NCBI GenBank assembly: GCA_017516745.1 | Contig: JAFXBF010000017.1 | Span: 1-64,000, forward strand | Length of the DNA: 64,000 nucleotides | Origin: Clostridia bacterium | GTDB lineage: Bacteria; Bacillota; Clostridia; Oscillospirales; Acutalibacteraceae | Direction of reading: 5' to 3' | In this document: positions 7,790 to 17,600 of the stretch, one piece after another | How positions within the stretch are numbered: the stretch's first letter is position 1 | Layout of the letters: each line of letters opens with the position of its first letter | Translations under genes and position numbers: made by a program | Notes under the pieces: model-generated | The model's input: only the letters and a program-made list of their open reading frames with translations | Database searches by the model: none | What the model was told of the DNA's origin: nothing

Positions 7790-8404
7790 CGCTTTTCCGA
7801 ATTTGCTTATACAAACAGCCTGTAATGCTGCAACAGCAAAGCAAACAACAATTATAATAACAAACCTCAACAAAAAACCTTTCAGCTCTCCCCTGCCCTG
7901 TTTTTTTGAAGAAAAAACACTTCCTGCCACAATTTCGGAAAGTATGAGTCCTTCGTTTCCGCCTATGAGCAGCATTACAAAGAAAACAACTGCACACGGT
8001 AAAAGCAAAATCAGCGAAAATACGGCACCGTCAACACCGAAATTACAGTAAAGATACGATATAAACGCCGATAATGCCATTGAGCATACAGCAGGACACA
8101 GCAGAATAAACGGCAAGCCGAGTGCACTGAAGCTGCAAAGCGCTGTTATAACCTGCGGAACAAGGCAAACGGCCGAAATTATCCGCAAATTTTGTGGAAA
8201 ACTTGCCTCCAGCATTCTTTCAAGCAGTGTTTTTATGTATTCGGACAGCATTTGTGCCGAATTTGAATACAACACGGCACCTGCAAAGCATCCACCCGTA
8301 AAAACAGCATACAGCAGTATAAGCCGCCTGTGCAGGGCGGCTTCATCTTTTATTCTGTCAAGCGGTAAACTGAATTCCTTTAAATTAACTGTCATTGCTT
8401 TCAT
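7778..8404 (-). CDS. SpoIIM-like membrane protein
   Basis: This 208-residue protein has about five hydrophobic helices. The central part (ALGLPFILLCPAV, then LYCNFGVDGAVFSLILLLP) follows the SpoIIM pattern of a GLP-containing turn, a glycine-rich helix and a proline-containing helix. In B. subtilis SpoIIM forms, with SpoIID and SpoIIP, the machine that remodels the septum during engulfment. Similarity is judged by eye and is moderate. B. subtilis also has spoIIM close to a xerD-type gene, matching the neighbour here. AAGAGG precedes the ATG. It is the last gene of the queA operon direction. Confidence 0.6.
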   Translation of the reverse strand: MKAMTVNLKEFSLPLDRIKDEAALHRRLILLYAVFTGGCFAGAVLYSNSAQMLSEYIKTLLERMLEASFPQNLRIISAVCLVPQVITALCSFSALGLPFILLCPAVCSMALSAFISYLYCNFGVDGAVFSLILLLPCAVVFFVMLLIGGNEGLILSEIVAGSVFSSKKQGRGELKGFLLRFVIIIVVCFAVAALQAVCISKFGKALLF

Positions 8405-8416
8405 TTCTTTTTCCTC

Positions 8417-8818
8417 TTATCTCTTTTTTATCGGTTTTCTTTTCTTTTTTATGTTAACGGCGGCAATTCCGCCGATTGTGCCGCCAAACAGACAACAAGC
8501 CGCAACTATCAATTCAAAAACACTGAAGCCTTTGTACGCAACAGACATTGCAATTAACATAATTATTGCGGGTATAATGCTTGCAGTCAGCCCGTTAACA
8601 AGGCCGTTTTCACGTCTTTTTCTTACCGCCGAATATCCGCTTAACATACCGCTTAATGCCGATATAATCATCAGCAGCGGCAAATATGTATTACGGCTTA
8701 AATCTGTTTTTAACAGCACCGCACACATAATAAGAGTTAATATTATAAATACGATACTGCCAACCAATCCGCCTTTTACAAGGTTGGTAACAGCGTTATT
8801 TTCTTTCGGTTTTGGCAT
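8417..8818 (-). CDS. TIGR04086 family membrane protein (YrzE-like)
   Basis: About 133 residues with four predicted membrane helices and a basic C-terminus (KKKRKPIKKR). Length, helix pattern and position directly after yajC match the TIGR04086/YrzE family; function unknown. An ATG 15 bases further upstream (8833) is possible, but GGGGGA lies at the right distance only for the start chosen here, giving MPKPKENNAV. The gap to the SpoIIM-like gene is 12 bases. Confidence 0.75.
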   Translation of the reverse strand: MPKPKENNAVTNLVKGGLVGSIVFIILTLIMCAVLLKTDLSRNTYLPLLMIISALSGMLSGYSAVRKRRENGLVNGLTASIIPAIIMLIAMSVAYKGFSVFELIVAACCLFGGTIGGIAAVNIKKKRKPIKKR

Positions 8819-8878
8819 AAAAAATTCCCCCATATCCTCTTGTTAGAAGATATGAGGGAAACAGCGTAAATATTACAA

Positions 8879-9328
8879 TTATTCTTCGTCGGACTTTTTC
8901 TTCTTTTTCTTTGCGAATTTCTTGCCTTCTTCTTCAATCTTGGCGTCACGCTCAGCTTTTTTGGCTTCTGCAGCAGCAGCTCTTTCAGCCTCTGCCTTTT
9001 CTGCGGCTGTGTTGTTGGTCTGGATAGCCCAGCGTGTAATCTTCATCTTGTTGCGGTCAGCACCTGTTTCGATGATGAGAGAATCGTCCTTGATTGTAAC
9101 AACTCTGCCGATGATACCGCCGATTGTTGTGATTTCGTCGCCAATCTGGAGCGAGTCACGCATCTGCTGCTCTTCCTTCTGCTTTTTCTTCTGGGGACGG
9201 ATCATAAAGATGTACATTGCACCGAACATAATACCCATGATAAGAAGCATGGAAAAAGGATTGCTCTGCTGGGCTCCGGCTGAGCCTGAAGCTGCAGTAT
9301 TACTCATAAGAAGTGTCATAAAATTCAT
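8879..9328 (-). CDS. yajC: Preprotein translocase accessory subunit YajC
   Basis: YajC associates with SecDF-YidC/SecYEG in the membrane. The protein has a single membrane helix (about residues 24-45, MLLIMGIMFGAMYIF) followed by the family signature IRPQKKKQKEE and a small beta domain with GDEITTIGGIIGRVV. A long Ala/Glu/Lys-rich C-terminal tail ends in KKKKKK. An upstream TTG overlaps the ribosome site GGAGG, so the ATG at 9328 is taken as the start. It follows tgt, as in many bacteria. Confidence 0.93.
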   Translation of the reverse strand: MNFMTLLMSNTAASGSAGAQQSNPFSMLLIMGIMFGAMYIFMIRPQKKKQKEEQQMRDSLQIGDEITTIGGIIGRVVTIKDDSLIIETGADRNKMKITRWAIQTNNTAAEKAEAERAAAAEAKKAERDAKIEEEGKKFAKKKKKKSDEE

Positions 9329-9373
9329 AGTAAGGTTAACCTCCAAAAAATCAATGTTTCAATTATATAGTAT

Positions 9374-11535
<2,162 letters not shown>

Positions 11536-11570
11536 TGCAAATCCTTTAAATATATGTTATTATTACTTGT

Positions 11571-11599
11571 ATTATATTGCAAAGTGCGGCTTATTGCAA
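11571..11599 (-). promoter_or_regulatory. Promoter of the queA operon
   Basis: On the minus strand TTGCAA (11594-11599), a 17-base spacer and TATAAT (11571-11576) lie about 35 bases before queA. The predicted leader is too short for a preQ1 riboswitch, and none is seen. Confidence 0.6.
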
Positions 11600-11633
11600 G
11601 CGGTTTGCTTAATTTTCCGGAGGTAAAGTTCAG

Positions 11634-12713
11634 ATGAAAAAGTATAAGGTTGGTATTGTAGGTGCAACAGGTATGGTCGGCCAGCGTTTTATTACGCTGC
11701 TTGACAATCACCCTTGGTTTGATATTACTGTTCTTGCGGCAAGCTCCCGTTCAGCAGGTCAGAAGTACAAGGATGTCGGCGGTAAGCGCTGGATGATGGA
11801 TGTTCCCTTCTCCGAGAAGGTCGGCGAAATGGTAATTATGGACGCAACAGCAGACGTTGCAAAGATTGCTTCCATGGTAGATTTCGTATTCTGTGCAGTT
11901 GATATGAAGAAAGACGAAATCAAGGCTCTTGAAGAAGAATACGCAAAGCACGAGTGCCCCGTTGTTTCCAACAACTCTGCTCACAGACACACACCCGACG
12001 TTCCCATGGTTATTCCCGAGCTCAACCCCGAGCACACGGCAGTTATCGAATCACAGCGCAAGAGACTCGGCACAAAGAGAGGCTTTGTTGCCGTTAAGTC
12101 CAACTGCTCACTCCAGAGCTACGTTCCCGCTATTTTCCCGCTTAACAAGTTCGGCGTCAAGGATGTTCTCGTCTGCACATATCAGGCAATTTCAGGCGCA
12201 GGTAAGAACTTTGAAACATGGCCCGAAATGGTTGACAACGTAATTCCCTTCATCGGCGGTGAAGAAGAAAAGTCCGAAATCGAGCCCCTTAAGATTTACG
12301 GTAAGGTTGAGGGTGACGAAATTGTTCCCGCAACTGCACCTGCTTTCACAGCACAGTGTATCCGTGTTCCCGTTACAAACGGCCACATGGGCGCAGTATT
12401 TGTAAGATTTGAAAACAAGCCTTCAAAGGAAGAAATTATCGATATCTGGAATAACTTCAAGGGCGTACCGCAGGAGCTCAACCTTCCCAGCGCACCCAAG
12501 CAGTTCCTCAACTACTTCGTTGAAGACAATATGCCCCAGACAAAGCTTCAGCGTGAGCTTGAAGGCGGTATGGCAGTTTCTATCGGCCGTCTTCGTGAAG
12601 ATACACAGTACGATTACAAGTTTGTATGTCTTTCCCACAACACTCTCAGAGGTGCAGCAGGCGGTGCGGTTCTTCTTGCTGAGCTTCTTTGTGCACAGGG
12701 TTATATGGACTGA
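11634..12713 (+). CDS. asd: Aspartate-semialdehyde dehydrogenase
   Basis: Asd reduces aspartyl phosphate to aspartate semialdehyde, the branch point to lysine/diaminopimelate, threonine and methionine. The 359-residue protein begins with the NADP-binding loop VGIVGATGMVGQRF; the catalytic cysteine is in KSNCSLQSY. CIRVPVTNGHMGAVFV and the longer form resemble the archaeal/fungal Asd branch more than the E. coli type. GGAGG lies 9 bases before the ATG. dapA follows after 21 bases. Confidence 0.95.
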   Translation: MKKYKVGIVGATGMVGQRFITLLDNHPWFDITVLAASSRSAGQKYKDVGGKRWMMDVPFSEKVGEMVIMDATADVAKIASMVDFVFCAVDMKKDEIKALEEEYAKHECPVVSNNSAHRHTPDVPMVIPELNPEHTAVIESQRKRLGTKRGFVAVKSNCSLQSYVPAIFPLNKFGVKDVLVCTYQAISGAGKNFETWPEMVDNVIPFIGGEEEKSEIEPLKIYGKVEGDEIVPATAPAFTAQCIRVPVTNGHMGAVFVRFENKPSKEEIIDIWNNFKGVPQELNLPSAPKQFLNYFVEDNMPQTKLQRELEGGMAVSIGRLREDTQYDYKFVCLSHNTLRGAAGGAVLLAELLCAQGYMD

Positions 12714-12734
12714 TTTTAGGAGGAATCTCACACT

Positions 12735-13625
12735 ATGAAAAAGACAATTTTCACCGGTGCCGGTGTTGCGATTATTACACCCTTTACCGAGGATAATAAA
12801 GTCAATTTCGATGAACTCGGCAGAATTATTGACAACCAGATTGAAAACGGTACAGATGCCATCATTATCTGCGGCACTACGGGCGAAGGCTCTACCCTCA
12901 CACATGAGGAGCACGCTGAAACCATTGATTTCGCAGTCAAGCACACAGCAAAGCGTATTCCCGTTATTGCAGGTACAGGCAGTAACGATACCGACTATGC
13001 AGTAAAGCTTTCCAACGAAGCTGAAAAAAGCGGCGTTGACGGCCTTCTTATGGTTACTCCCTACTACAACAAGACCTCTCAGGCAGGCCTTATCAAACAG
13101 TATGAGTACATTAACGACCGTGTAAGCACACCGATTATTCTTTATAATGTTCCTTCAAGAACAGGTATGACAATCAAGCCCGAAACTTATTATGAGCTTT
13201 CAAAGCTTAGCAACATCGTTGCTACAAAAGAAGCCAGCGGTGATATTTCTGCCGTTGCACAGATTGCTGCTCTTTGCGGTGACAATCTTGATATCTATTC
13301 GGGTAACGACGACCAGATTACTGCTATTATGTCACTTGGCGGTAAGGGTGTTATCTCCGTTCTTTCAAACGTTGCTCCCAAGGTTGCACACGATATTGCC
13401 GACCTTTACCTTAAGGGTGAATGTGAAGCAAGCCGTAAGCTCCAGCTTGAGTACCTAGACCTTTGCAACGATTTGTTTGTTGACGTTAACCCCATTCCCG
13501 TTAAGGAAGCAATGAATATGATTGGCTGGAATGTCGGCGATGTCCGTATGCCTCTCGCCCCCATGAACGCAGCCGCAAGAGAAAAGCTCCGTGCCACTCT
13601 TGCTCGCCACGGTCTCGTAAAATAA
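12735..13625 (+). CDS. dapA: 4-hydroxy-tetrahydrodipicolinate synthase
   Basis: DapA condenses pyruvate with aspartate semialdehyde, the first dedicated step to diaminopimelate for lysine and peptidoglycan. The 296-residue TIM barrel shows GTTGEGSTLT (substrate loop), YNVPSRTGM (proton-relay tyrosine) and VATKEASGD with the Schiff-base lysine. AGGAGG lies about 10 bases before the ATG. It is directly downstream of asd; dapB follows after a 76-base gap holding a weak hairpin. Confidence 0.97.
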   Translation: MKKTIFTGAGVAIITPFTEDNKVNFDELGRIIDNQIENGTDAIIICGTTGEGSTLTHEEHAETIDFAVKHTAKRIPVIAGTGSNDTDYAVKLSNEAEKSGVDGLLMVTPYYNKTSQAGLIKQYEYINDRVSTPIILYNVPSRTGMTIKPETYYELSKLSNIVATKEASGDISAVAQIAALCGDNLDIYSGNDDQITAIMSLGGKGVISVLSNVAPKVAHDIADLYLKGECEASRKLQLEYLDLCNDLFVDVNPIPVKEAMNMIGWNVGDVRMPLAPMNAAAREKLRATLARHGLVK

Positions 13626-13637
13626 ACAAAACGTCAC

Positions 13638-13662
13638 AGCCGGTTCAGAATATGAGCCGGCT
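13638..13662 (+). other. Hairpin between dapA and dapB
   Basis: A 10-bp stem (AGCCGGTTCA / TGAGCCGGCT, one G-T pair) with a 5-base loop is followed by only a short T-poor tail (ATTTGTT). It may be a weak terminator that lowers dapB relative to asd-dapA, or an mRNA-processing or stability element. Confidence 0.55.
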
Positions 13663-13701
13663 ATTTGTTAAACCAAATAAAATATTAAGGATTGATTATT
13701 T

Positions 13702-14460
13702 ATGATTAAAATACTTTTAAGCGGCTGCAACGGCACTATGGGCAAAGTTATTGCAAAGTGCGTTGAGGAAAGAGAAGATTGCGCAGTTGTTGCAGGTCTC
13801 GACGTAAACACCACCCCCAACGGCTCATTCCCCGTTTTCGGCAATGCAGACGATATCAATGTTGACTGCGATGTCATTATTGATTTTTCTCATCCCTCTG
13901 CCCTTTCGGGCGTACTCAAATATGCACTCAAGACCAAGACACCTGCCGTTATTGCAACAACGGGCTTAAGTGAAGAGCAGATTAATTCTCTCCAGCTTGC
14001 TTCATCACAGATCCCGATTTTCTTCAGTGCAAATATGTCAATCGGTGTTTCACTTGTAAGTGAGCTTGTAAAAAAAGCCGCAAGCGTTCTGGGCGGCAGC
14101 TTTGATATTGAAATTGTCGAAGCTCATCACAACAAGAAGATTGATGCTCCCAGCGGTACGGCACTTATGCTTGCCGATAGCGTCAGTAAAGGTCTTGAAT
14201 ACAAGCCTGTTTATGAATACAACCGCCACGCAAAGCGTGAAAAGAGAACCAAGAACGAAATTGGTATCCACGCAATAAGAGGCGGCACAATTGTCGGTGA
14301 GCACGAGGTTATTTTTGCAGGTAACGATGAAATCATCACCGTTTCTCACTCCGCACGCTCAAAGTCAATTTTTGCAACAGGCTCAATCAATGCCGCAATT
14401 TTCCTCAACAGTAAAACACCCGGTATGTACTCAATGAAAGAGCTTGTTGCAGAAAGTTAA
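13702..14460 (+). CDS. dapB: 4-hydroxy-tetrahydrodipicolinate reductase
   Basis: DapB reduces the DapA product with NAD(P)H. At 252 residues it has the nucleotide loop GCNGTMGKVI, the hinge sequence EAHHNKKIDAPSGTA containing catalytic His/Lys, and RGGTIVGEHEV. It is the third diaminopimelate gene in a row (asd-dapA-dapB); no later dap genes follow in this window. A short plus-strand gap of 11 bases separates it from the secreted-protein gene. Confidence 0.96.
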   Translation: MIKILLSGCNGTMGKVIAKCVEEREDCAVVAGLDVNTTPNGSFPVFGNADDINVDCDVIIDFSHPSALSGVLKYALKTKTPAVIATTGLSEEQINSLQLASSQIPIFFSANMSIGVSLVSELVKKAASVLGGSFDIEIVEAHHNKKIDAPSGTALMLADSVSKGLEYKPVYEYNRHAKREKRTKNEIGIHAIRGGTIVGEHEVIFAGNDEIITVSHSARSKSIFATGSINAAIFLNSKTPGMYSMKELVAES

Positions 14461-14471
14461 GGAAAAATGAT

Positions 14472-15440
14472 ATGATTGATAAATTGCTATCTTTTATATT
14501 TATGCTTCTTTTGTGGGTCAGCAACGCTTTCGGTTTACCGCTTAACGGTTATGAATCGCAAGTTTTGTTTAAAGACGCTGCCTTTGAAAACGGTTTTACC
14601 GTTATTTCACAGCAAACAGTAAATAACGCCGGCGTTGCTCTCGGAGATTTTGTTTACGGCGATAACGAAATTTTGCCTTCGTGGATGATTGCACAATGGA
14701 ATTCAGGTCCATGTCTTTGGGCAGAAAGAACTGAGAGCGATAAGTTTACAATTACCGACGGATTGACAAAAACAGTTACTTACAATCCTATTGAAAATTC
14801 TGTTTCAATGCGCCTTAATGCGGCAAATGTTTATAATGGTGAACCGGCAGGTGCAGACAACTGGCCGCATTTACTGCTTGAACAGTCCCCTCTTTGTGAT
14901 TACTCTTCATTAGACGATGATGAAAAGGCTTATTATAACTGTTCTGCGGACAGAATTGTGCTTTCACTTGACATCAGGATAACCGATTTTAAAGACACAA
15001 CGAACAACGAAGGAATCAACGCAGCGCAGTATCTGGCATATTTTTATCTTAACGGCGTTACCCATAAAGAGTTTATCTGGTTTGGAGTAAACCTTTTTGA
15101 CGACAGAGGTTATCAGGATACATACTGGGCACTTGATGAAGCAAGCCAGAAAATGATTTACTGTGTTTCCACCAAGGATACCTTCGGCGGCAAGAATAAA
15201 TCACTTTTCAGAAACGGTGCACCCTATGTAAGTGATGAATGGGTACATATTGAGCTTGACCTTGCGCCCCATATCGGCAAAGCAATTAAAGAAGCGAATA
15301 AATCCAACACTTTCGGTTATGAAGTCAGCGAAGAAGACTTTTATATTGGCGGAACAAATATCGGCTTTGAAATTCACGGCAATTACGATTGCACGGTAGA
15401 AATCAAGGATTTTCAGTTAACTTCTTACAACAAGAAATAA
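14472..15440 (+). CDS. Secreted protein of unknown function (jelly-roll-like)
   Basis: I do not recognise a named family. The 322 residues start with a short signal peptide (hydrophobic 5-19, likely cleavage after VSNAFG). The remainder is rich in aromatic residues and alternating beta-type stretches, for example IVLSLDIRITDF, EWVHIELDLAP and GFEIHGNYDCTVEIKDF. This pattern is typical of lectin/jelly-roll carbohydrate-binding or glycan-processing proteins, but no catalytic motif is evident. It lies 11 bases after dapB, so it may ride on the same transcript although the function appears unrelated. A strong terminator follows. Confidence 0.65.
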   Translation: MIDKLLSFIFMLLLWVSNAFGLPLNGYESQVLFKDAAFENGFTVISQQTVNNAGVALGDFVYGDNEILPSWMIAQWNSGPCLWAERTESDKFTITDGLTKTVTYNPIENSVSMRLNAANVYNGEPAGADNWPHLLLEQSPLCDYSSLDDDEKAYYNCSADRIVLSLDIRITDFKDTTNNEGINAAQYLAYFYLNGVTHKEFIWFGVNLFDDRGYQDTYWALDEASQKMIYCVSTKDTFGGKNKSLFRNGAPYVSDEWVHIELDLAPHIGKAIKEANKSNTFGYEVSEEDFYIGGTNIGFEIHGNYDCTVEIKDFQLTSYNKK

Positions 15441-15444
15441 AGAT

Positions 15445-15480
15445 AAACACCCTTGTACCATAAATGATACAAGGGTGTTT
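15445..15480. terminator. Bidirectional intrinsic terminator
   Basis: A 13-bp perfect stem (AAACACCCTTGTA / TACAAGGGTGTTT) has a 10-base loop and lies between the convergent secreted-protein gene and the ATPase gene, with short T/A tails on both sides. Confidence 0.88.
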
Positions 15481-15482
15481 TA

Positions 15483-16571
15483 TCAAAATATCGATTCAAT
15501 CAAATTTTCGGTGTATTTATTTAATTCATTAAAATCCATAGCTTTGATATAGTCTGCTTCAAGGTCGTCGTGTACCTTTTTTGCTTTTTCAAGCAGTTTA
15601 ATTGCTTCCGAGAGCATTTCCGAGGAAACTTTACGGTTAAAAACCAGCCTTTGTTTATGTGCCGCTATGATGTCTCTGTTTACAAATCGGCTTGTATTAA
15701 TATTCTTGTAAGCAATACTTTTGAAATTGTGAACGGAATTGCTTGTAAAAAAGCCTATACGTTCTTCCGGCAGAATAATATGCAGCGGATTTCCTTCGGG
15801 CGATAACGGATTAAGGCACGAAATAACATCAATACCGTTCGACACGGCACAACGGCGTAAACTCTCCATAAGAACGGAAGAGATATAGGTATCTTCATCG
15901 TTTACTGCATAAATACGGTCACAGAAATGCTTTGCGGTATTAAAAAGCGTTACATATCCCTTGGGCGTAATACCATTGAGAAGCCTGTTTTTTTGCGCGC
16001 CCAAACGGTTTGAGCATTGGCAATTTCGGACAATAAACCGTGAAGCAAAATTATCAATTTTTTTATAATCAACAGCAGCTTTTGCAATATTCGCACTGTC
16101 TGAAACAGACTGAAAATATGCACTTACATAGCGTGCACTTTTTGTGTGCAGAGCCTTGTTACAGTTAGTCAGGGTTATGATATGTTCCCTGTTGCTTTCA
16201 AGCATTTTACTGTTCCAGAACTGACCGAGGTTAATTATTTCCTCTACAGCACCTGGATATCTTGCTTCCATAACGTGCGGTGCAGTACCGTCGGCAAAGC
16301 AAATCTTTTTTTCGGGAATAATTACTGCATCAAGCGAATCAGGGTCGCTTGAACATATAATGCGTTCAACAGTATATCCCCTGTCCTCTGCTGCCTGTGC
16401 AATCTTTCGCATCAGACCCGATTTACCCGTACCGGGACCGCCTTTAATAATGTACGCCTTCCAGCCTTCGTCGGGTTCATATAACTCATTGAACAATGAA
16501 AAGAACCCTTGAGCAGAATTTGCGGCAAGAAAAAACACAGCACCTTCGTTTATCATAAAATCACTCCGCAT
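15483..16571 (-). CDS. P-loop ATPase-like protein (PRK06851-like)
   Basis: This 362-residue protein has a clear Walker A, IKGGPGTGKSGLM (about residues 42-54), and a Walker-B-like stretch, SLDAVIIPEKKICFADG. The order GGPGTGKS, ERIICSSDPDSLD, DGTAPHVMEARYPGA matches the PRK06851 family of Firmicutes, whose members often have two related halves. The second half here carries no second intact P-loop that I can see. Function is unknown. It is flanked by a terminator downstream and trxB upstream. Confidence 0.7.
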   Translation of the reverse strand: MRSDFMINEGAVFFLAANSAQGFFSLFNELYEPDEGWKAYIIKGGPGTGKSGLMRKIAQAAEDRGYTVERIICSSDPDSLDAVIIPEKKICFADGTAPHVMEARYPGAVEEIINLGQFWNSKMLESNREHIITLTNCNKALHTKSARYVSAYFQSVSDSANIAKAAVDYKKIDNFASRFIVRNCQCSNRLGAQKNRLLNGITPKGYVTLFNTAKHFCDRIYAVNDEDTYISSVLMESLRRCAVSNGIDVISCLNPLSPEGNPLHIILPEERIGFFTSNSVHNFKSIAYKNINTSRFVNRDIIAAHKQRLVFNRKVSSEMLSEAIKLLEKAKKVHDDLEADYIKAMDFNELNKYTENLIESIF

Positions 16572-16640
16572 TTGTTTTCCCCATTTTATGCGGAAAAATG
16601 TGTGAGTGTGATAACCGTAGGTGCTGTTAATTATTTTAGT

Positions 16641-17537
16641 TTACATATTAGAGGCGGCAAGTGCTGAAACTGAGCCGTCTGCGGCTGCGGTTGTAAGCTG
16701 ACGGATAGCCTTCGTACGGCAGTCACCTGCGGCGAAAATGCCCTCAACATTTGTTTTGCAGTCCTCGCCTGCTACGATATAGCCTGATTCGTCAAGTGCG
16801 ATTAAATCGGCAAATGCGCTGTTTTCAGGTATCTGACCGACAAGCACAAACAATCCCTCTGCATTGATTTCTTTTATTTCGCCTGACTTATTCTCCGTAA
16901 CTATTGTTGAAAGTTTGCCTTCGCCTTGAAGGTCTTTGACCGTTGAGTTGAGTACAAGCTCAACATTTTCAATTGCTCTTACCTCGTCGCTGAGCTTCTT
17001 TTCGCAGCGGAATTCATCTCTGCGGTGGATAAGATAAACCTTGTTGCAGATATTGGAAAGCATAATTGCACTCTGAACAGCCGAGTTTCCTCCGCCGACA
17101 ACGGCAACATCCTTGCCTTTGTAGAATGCACCGTCACAGACTGCACAGTAGGATACTCCCCTGCCCATATACTTTTCCTCTGCCTCAATGCCGAGGTGTC
17201 TGTGCTTAACGCCTGTTGCAATAATAACAGCCTTACAGGTAAATTCACCGTATTCTGTTTTTACGGTTTTGCTCTCACCGTTATCGGTAATCTTTTCTGC
17301 TCTGTCAAGCTCAAGCTCAACACCGAGTGCGGAAGCCTGCTCATAAAGCCTGTCCGAAAACTCCATACCGCTGATTTCAGAAAAACCGGGGTAATTTTCA
17401 ACTTTGGGCGAGGTTGCAATCTGACCGCCGATGCTCTCATTTTCAAGAATAAGCACCTTTTTTCCTGCTCTGGCTGCATAAATTGCGGCGGTAAGGCCTG
17501 CCGTGCCTGCGCCGATTATAACAATATTGTAATTCAT
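16641..17537 (-). CDS. trxB: Thioredoxin-disulfide reductase
   Basis: TrxB passes electrons from NADPH through FAD to thioredoxin-type proteins. The 298 residues include the FAD loop VIIGAGTAGLTAAIYAAR, the redox-active pair in SYCAVCDGAF, the NADPH loop VVGGGNSAVQSA and GIFAAGDCRTKAIRQL. A longer frame is open upstream, but AGGAG sits 7 bases before the chosen ATG. It lies directly after nrdD, whose C-terminus carries a glutaredoxin-like domain, suggesting that TrxB reduces that domain or a partner thioredoxin. Confidence 0.96.
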   Translation of the reverse strand: MNYNIVIIGAGTAGLTAAIYAARAGKKVLILENESIGGQIATSPKVENYPGFSEISGMEFSDRLYEQASALGVELELDRAEKITDNGESKTVKTEYGEFTCKAVIIATGVKHRHLGIEAEEKYMGRGVSYCAVCDGAFYKGKDVAVVGGGNSAVQSAIMLSNICNKVYLIHRRDEFRCEKKLSDEVRAIENVELVLNSTVKDLQGEGKLSTIVTENKSGEIKEINAEGLFVLVGQIPENSAFADLIALDESGYIVAGEDCKTNVEGIFAAGDCRTKAIRQLTTAAADGSVSALAASNM

Positions 17538-17555
17538 CTTTTTCTCCTGTAAATA

Positions 17556-17588
17556 CGGGCAGAGTGTAGTTTTCATACATTCTGCCCG
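17556..17588 (-). other. Hairpin between nrdD and trxB
   Basis: An 8-bp perfect stem (CGGGCAGA / TCTGCCCG) with a 17-base loop lies in the short nrdD-trxB gap, without a T-tract on the minus strand. It is more likely an mRNA-processing or stability element than a terminator. Confidence 0.45.
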
Positions 17589-17600
17589 ATTTTAATTATT

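Noticed and set aside
7683-8846. Plus-strand frames of 122 and 203 codons over the SpoIIM-like/TIGR04086 genes
   Set aside because: They are antisense to genes whose membrane topology, ribosome sites and conserved order support the minus strand.
11536-11633. Possible preQ1 or lysine riboswitch between queA and asd
   Set aside because: The leaders are under about 60 bases on either strand and no matching pseudoknot or multi-helix fold is visible.
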